Part shown: in pieces, positions 61,448-64,000 of the stretch | Layout: each line of letters opens with the position of its first letter | Numbering within the stretch: the stretch's first letter is position 1 | Assembly (NCBI RefSeq): GCF_006965485.1 | Contig: NZ_CP041360.1 | Coordinates: forward strand, 310,001-374,000 | Length of the DNA stretch: 64,000 bases | Reading direction: 5' to 3' | DNA from: Spirosoma sp. KCTC 42546 | Lineage (GTDB): Bacteria; Bacteroidota; Bacteroidia; Cytophagales; Spirosomataceae | The notes under the pieces: model-generated | The model's input: only the letters and a program-made list of their open reading frames with translations | Told to the model about the DNA's origin: nothing | The model's database searches: none | Program-made: the position numbers and the translations under genes

Positions 61448-63666
61448 TCAAAAGAACCTTACTCTTCATCGCCATTGCAGCGCAAACCGTTTGCGCGCAG
61501 ACAAAATCAAAGATCACCGTTACCGACCTTACACGAATCAAACAAGTTGGTGGCATTGAACTGGCTCCCGATGGGCAACGGGCGGTTTATACCCTCACCA
61601 CCATTGAAGCGAATCCCGACCAGAAATCGGAGGGCCGACCCGAAGAATATGATTACAAAACACACATTTATTTGACAGGACTGAAACCTGGAGATACCAA
61701 AGCACTGACGCGTGGCCCTGAGTCGGCACGGCAAGCTACCTGGTCGCCGGATGGGAAGTGGCTGGCGTTTGTCCGAACGGTGAAAGCCAAAGGGCAGATT
61801 TTTATCATGCCATTGGATGGGGGCGAAGCCTGGCAGTTGACGAACAGCAATTATGGCGCAGCCAGCCCGGTTTGGTCTCCGGATGGGAAACGAATTGCGT
61901 TTACAGCTGGCGTAACTATGGCGCAGCTATTAACCGATTCGCTGCTGAATCCAACAAAAGGGGGGCCGTCCTGGTCGCTCGAAAAGCCTGGTTTTACCAA
62001 TAACAATTTCATTAAAGTCGATAAGAAAATAAAGCCTAATCCGGATGGTTCGCTGGCCGAAATCCGCGCTTATCTGAATAAAGATGTTGAGGATAAAAAG
62101 GCGAAAGTGATCAACCGACTCAATTTTCAGGGCGAAGCTACCACCGAGCCAGATATAACCTTCACGCATGTATATGTGATTGATGTGGCCGAGGGCGCAA
62201 CGCCTAAACCCTTGACGCGCGGTTATTCATCGTATACCGCTGCTAACTGGCTACCCAGTGGACAAGGCCTTTTGGCTGTTGCCGATCTGGATTCGATGAA
62301 GCACCCCGACCGTGAGCAGGACAATGCTATCTTCTTTGTTTCGGCAGATGGCTCTGGCAAGAAAACGCTGGTACTAGGCGAAGCCGGTAAAAGCTACGGT
62401 GCGCCGGAGGTATCGCCAGATGGGAAACAACTGGCATTTCTGGTCAGCCCATCGGAAGGTGTCAATTTTTCTCAGATTGGACTGGCAGCCCTGAATGGCT
62501 CAACAGCATCGGGTATTCAACTCGTCACCTTCGACCGAGCGGCTGGGAATCTGGTCTGGGCAACACTCCCCAGTTCAGGAAAAGGTAAAAAAGCCGCTCC
62601 AAGCGATGTGATCTACTTTACTGCTTCCTCGAATGGCGGGGCTCCTCTGTATCGGCTCGATCCGGCTACGCGTCAGGTTACGCAATTAACAGACGTTGAG
62701 GCCGGTGTTACAGGTTTTGATGTTGTAGGCAATCGGGTGGTTCTTGCAAAAACCGAAGTGGCTAACCCATCGGAACTGTACGTAACAGATGAAACAGCTA
62801 AAGCACAAACGAAGCTGAGTAATCACAACGATTGGGTGGCTCAACGTCAGCTTAGTTTCCCGCAAAAACGCACCTATAAAAACTCAATTGGCCAGACCGT
62901 GGATTACTGGATTATGAAGCCGACGGTTTTTGAGGCCAATAAGAAATACCCACTTTTACTCAATATGCACGGCGGCCCAACCGCTATGTGGGGCCCAGGT
63001 GAGCAGTCGATGTGGCATGAGTTTCAATATATGTGCGCGCAGGGTTACGGGATCGTTTACGCAAACCCACGCGGATCGGGCGGGTACGGCATCAATTTTC
63101 AGCGGGCCAATATCAAGGATTGGGGCACGGGTCCAGCTGAGGACGTTTTAGCCGCTGAAAGCGATGCCGCTAAAGAAGCTTGGGTTGATACGAGTCGGCG
63201 GGTGATTACGGGTGGCTCCTATGCCGGGTACCTTACGGCCTGGATTGTTGGACATGACAATCGGTTTAAAGCCGCCTTCGCACAACGGGGTGTGTATGAC
63301 CTGACCACATTCCTGGGTGAAGGGAATGCCTGGCGACTCATTCCAAATTACTTCGCTTATCCCTGGTCGGCCGAAGCGAAGGTATTGGATGCCAATTCTC
63401 CTTACACCTTTGTTCAGAATATCAGAACTCCTCTGCTGATTAAACATGGGGAGAATGACCTTCGAACAGGGCCCATCCAGAGCGAGATGATGTACAAAAG
63501 CCTGAAAATATTAGGACGCCCGGTTGAGTATGTACGGATGCCCGGTGCTACGCATGAGCTAAGTCGGACGGGTAATGTTCGTCAGCGGATTGACCGGCTG
63601 CTCCGGATTTATGAATTCTTCGAGCGGTATATCGGACCAGATTCGCAAGTGCTCACACAGAAATAG
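61444..63666 (+). CDS. S9 family prolyl oligopeptidase-like peptidase
   Basis: A 740-residue exported serine peptidase of family S9. After the signal peptide (about 1-19, TVCAQ) is a TolB/PD40-like propeller (about 30-450) with SPDGK repeats, then an alpha/beta hydrolase domain. The catalytic triad is visible: S592 in GGSYAGYLTAW, D672 in HGENDLRTGP and H704 in GATHELSRTG. Such enzymes cleave short peptides, often with acylaminoacyl-peptidase or prolyl-oligopeptidase activity. It is translationally coupled to the DinB gene and followed by IR7. Confidence 0.93.
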   Translation: MIKRTLLFIAIAAQTVCAQTKSKITVTDLTRIKQVGGIELAPDGQRAVYTLTTIEANPDQKSEGRPEEYDYKTHIYLTGLKPGDTKALTRGPESARQATWSPDGKWLAFVRTVKAKGQIFIMPLDGGEAWQLTNSNYGAASPVWSPDGKRIAFTAGVTMAQLLTDSLLNPTKGGPSWSLEKPGFTNNNFIKVDKKIKPNPDGSLAEIRAYLNKDVEDKKAKVINRLNFQGEATTEPDITFTHVYVIDVAEGATPKPLTRGYSSYTAANWLPSGQGLLAVADLDSMKHPDREQDNAIFFVSADGSGKKTLVLGEAGKSYGAPEVSPDGKQLAFLVSPSEGVNFSQIGLAALNGSTASGIQLVTFDRAAGNLVWATLPSSGKGKKAAPSDVIYFTASSNGGAPLYRLDPATRQVTQLTDVEAGVTGFDVVGNRVVLAKTEVANPSELYVTDETAKAQTKLSNHNDWVAQRQLSFPQKRTYKNSIGQTVDYWIMKPTVFEANKKYPLLLNMHGGPTAMWGPGEQSMWHEFQYMCAQGYGIVYANPRGSGGYGINFQRANIKDWGTGPAEDVLAAESDAAKEAWVDTSRRVITGGSYAGYLTAWIVGHDNRFKAAFAQRGVYDLTTFLGEGNAWRLIPNYFAYPWSAEAKVLDANSPYTFVQNIRTPLLIKHGENDLRTGPIQSEMMYKSLKILGRPVEYVRMPGATHELSRTGNVRQRIDRLLRIYEFFERYIGPDSQVLTQK

Positions 63667-63670
63667 CCAG

Positions 63671-63744
63671 GTAACGTGGGAGGAAACCAGCGATTTTTTA
63701 ATGATAAATACTATCTGAAAATCGCGGATTTCCTCCCACGTTAC
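63671..63744. repeat. Long inverted repeat IR7
   Basis: Arms of 27 nt (63671-63697, 63718-63744) with two mismatches and a 20-nt loop, directly after the S9 peptidase gene. The arm sequence shares no words with IR1-IR6. No U-tract follows. Confidence 0.88.
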
Positions 63745-63838
63745 GTTTGTAACAGAAATGGACCGGATACTAAAACGGTCATGGTACTCAATGGTTTATT
63801 TCCATAAGTTTACCGGAATCATTAACTGTTAAACGACC

Positions 63839-64000
63839 ATGGCTACTCGCTATCTGTTTCTTGGTTTGCTTTTTTTGACTACGACCAGCTTCGCACAAAT
63901 CGCAAATGATAATACGCTGAAGGCGCAGATTGATGGAAAAGAGTTTATAACGCAACCGCGCCGAATCAAGATTGCTAATTTCTGGTGGGTAACTGCCAAC
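63839..64000 (+). CDS. Secreted protein, 3' partial
   Basis: The first 54 residues of a gene cut by the window end. It starts with a signal peptide (MATRYLFLGLLFLTTTSFAQ) and continues IANDNTLKAQIDGKEFITQP, with no recognisable domain yet. The ATG at 63839 is 94 bases after IR7. Family and function cannot be assigned from this fragment. Confidence 0.7.
   Translation, partial: MATRYLFLGLLFLTTTSFAQIANDNTLKAQIDGKEFITQPRRIKIANFWWVTAN

Noticed and set aside
18412..63744. Long inverted repeats as transposon ends or MITEs
   Set aside because: No transposase or target-site duplication is seen, arms differ between loci, and loops are only 4-23 nt.

Overview
The window looks like ordinary chromosome of a Bacteroidota bacterium, most likely a Spirosoma-like member of the Cytophagales. 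The grounds are an alternative complex III (Act) plus aa3-oxidase operon, a TonB receptor paired with a DUF4249 lipoprotein, a GT3-type glycogen synthase, a fused DAHP synthase/chorismate mutase, Bacteroidota-type -7 elements (TAnnTTTG) and almost no Shine-Dalgarno sequences. The genus is an inference. I see no tRNA, rRNA, CRISPR array, insertion sequence, phage gene or block of foreign composition, and no gene-free stretch longer than about 280 bases.

Region 1 (1-12204) is one long plus-strand respiratory operon: actC (cut by the window edge), actD, actE, actF, oxidase subunits II and I, heme A synthase, heme O synthase, two subunit III genes, subunit IV, a Sco copper chaperone, a DUF420 protein, a small secreted CxxC membrane protein and a DUF983 protein. 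Together they encode the quinol-oxidising complex, the terminal oxidase and the heme and copper assembly factors. The operon ends in a hairpin terminator that contains the last stop codon. Region 2 (12283-14823) is a three-gene ECF sigma unit with a membrane-anchored partner and an outer-membrane barrel.

Region 3 (14827-31577) is mixed housekeeping and envelope metabolism: an NAD-binding epimerase-like protein, a glycosyltransferase with an LpxH-like phosphoesterase, a NeuD-like acyltransferase, GDP-L-fucose synthase, RhlE-type helicase, fructosamine kinase, AnmK, Mog, glycogen synthase, glycosylasparaginase, PurU, CutC and CrtZ. Region 4 (31740-41294) holds an AlbA_2 regulator, an OPT transporter, a DmpA-type peptidase, a four-gene molybdenum oxidoreductase unit, the CbpA/CbpM chaperone pair and small secreted proteins.

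Region 5 (41458-64000) is rich in secreted hydrolases: a Tricorn-like protease, two DUF1080 proteins and a lactonase, OmpA, LspA, proline dehydrogenase, DAHP synthase/chorismate mutase, the TonB receptor with DUF4249, NDH-2, an S46 peptidase, a DinB protein and an S9 peptidase. The most unusual non-coding feature is a scattered set of seven very long intergenic inverted repeats (27-38 nt arms). Arms match each other within a locus but mostly differ between loci, and the few mismatches are often G-U compatible in the transcript.
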